The position numbers and the translations under genes were made by a program. Source: an uncultured Mollicutes bacterium (GTDB lineage Bacteria; Bacillota_I; Bacilli_A; RFN20; CAG-826). Taken from it: a DNA stretch of 6,220 nt. The notes under the pieces were generated by a model. It worked only from the letters and a program-made list of their open reading frames with translations, was not told where the DNA came from and ran no database searches. Positions 6,021-6,220 of the stretch are shown piece after piece (the first letter of the stretch is position 1; each line of letters starts with the position of its first letter). Location of the stretch: assembly GCA_945935945.1 (NCBI GenBank), contig CAMESA010000058.1, positions 1-6,220 of the forward strand, given 5' to 3'.

Positions 6021-6220
6021 GATTTGTTTCAAAGAAATTAAATGTGATGCATTTCACCAAATATTTTCCAAACAAACTATTTGTAGCAACTGTATTAAGA
6101 ATTTAAGACCGGAATTTATCGAATTTAAAATTAAAAATTGTAAAGCAATTGCCATCTATCGTTACGATGATGTGATTAAAGGTATGATTTTTCAATACAA
6201 AGGCTGCCATGACTATGAAT
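5977..6220 (+). CDS. comFC: ComFC, phosphoribosyltransferase-fold competence protein, 3' end outside window
   Basis: A second frame, +1 relative to comFA, is open from 5911 to the window end and encodes an N-terminal ComFC region. It has a zinc finger with Cys-Cys-Lys-Ile-Cys (6013-6027) and CSNC (6082-6093), then YRYDDVIKGMIFQYKG, which matches the family pattern before the PRTase domain. ComFC works with ComFA in transformation. The PRTase catalytic part is beyond the edge. The start is unclear: TTG at 5977 (44-base overlap) has no evident Shine-Dalgarno. ATG at 5923 has AGGAAG eight bases upstream, but it adds 18 residues and overlaps comFA by 98 bases. The ATG at 6012 next to the zinc finger is in the comFA frame. 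Identity is good; the start is low confidence. Confidence 0.8.
   Translation, partial: MQPLKKSKDATPCCKICFKEIKCDAFHQIFSKQTICSNCIKNLRPEFIEFKIKNCKAIAIYRYDDVIKGMIFQYKGCHDYE

Noticed and set aside
6002..6106. ATG at 6002 opening a short plus-strand frame at the comFA end
   Set aside because: It stops after 34 codons and shows no ComFC motif; the zinc-finger cysteines are in the frame that begins GAT at 6001.

Overview
The window is AT-rich (roughly 30% G+C by eye) and looks chromosomal. It comes from a low-G+C Gram-positive bacterium (Bacillota, or a close relative of the Mollicutes). Three points support this: the pair comFA-comFC, which is typical of Bacillota; the order prfA-prmC-tsaC-rpiB, a shortened version of the prfA/ywk/ywl region of Bacillus subtilis; and strong AAAGGAG-type ribosome binding sites. 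The few tryptophans visible use TGG, and TGA appears as the stop of tsaC, so the standard bacterial code (11) fits. The sample is too small to exclude code 4. I cannot name a genus.

Layout. Positions 1-1674 (minus strand) hold most of dnaX, the clamp-loader gamma/tau subunit of DNA polymerase III; its 3' end lies outside the window. Positions 1675-1837 are a divergent intergenic region with a -10 box for each direction, the dnaX and prfA ribosome binding sites, and a perfect 8-bp inverted repeat. Positions 1838-4811 (plus strand) are a tight operon: prfA (release factor 1), prmC (the methyltransferase that modifies the release factor GGQ glutamine), tsaC (threonylcarbamoyl-AMP synthase for tRNA t6A) and rpiB (ribose-5-phosphate isomerase B). 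The genes overlap by 14, 14 and 4 bases, which suggests translational coupling. A hairpin with a T-tract follows rpiB. Positions 4881-6220 hold comFA (DNA-uptake ATPase) and the start of comFC (phosphoribosyltransferase-like competence protein), which runs off the end.

How the genes work together. Three of the four operon genes act in translation: PrmC modifies the RF1 made from the same message, and TsaC serves decoding of ANN codons. RpiB links the pentose phosphate pathway to nucleotide supply. ComFA and ComFC belong to transformation and the internalisation of single-stranded DNA.

I see no mobile element, CRISPR array, tRNA/rRNA gene or wholly new system. The points most worth a second look are: (1) an in-phase A-AAA-AAA slippery run in dnaX whose -1 frame stops four codons later, which would give a gamma-like short form; (2) an apparent OB-fold-like beta-rich segment at the DnaX C-terminus, just past that site; (3) a comFA Shine-Dalgarno sequence that is itself the 3' arm of the terminator-like hairpin; and (4) a comFA/comFC junction with no good comFC start, where the frames differ by one base.
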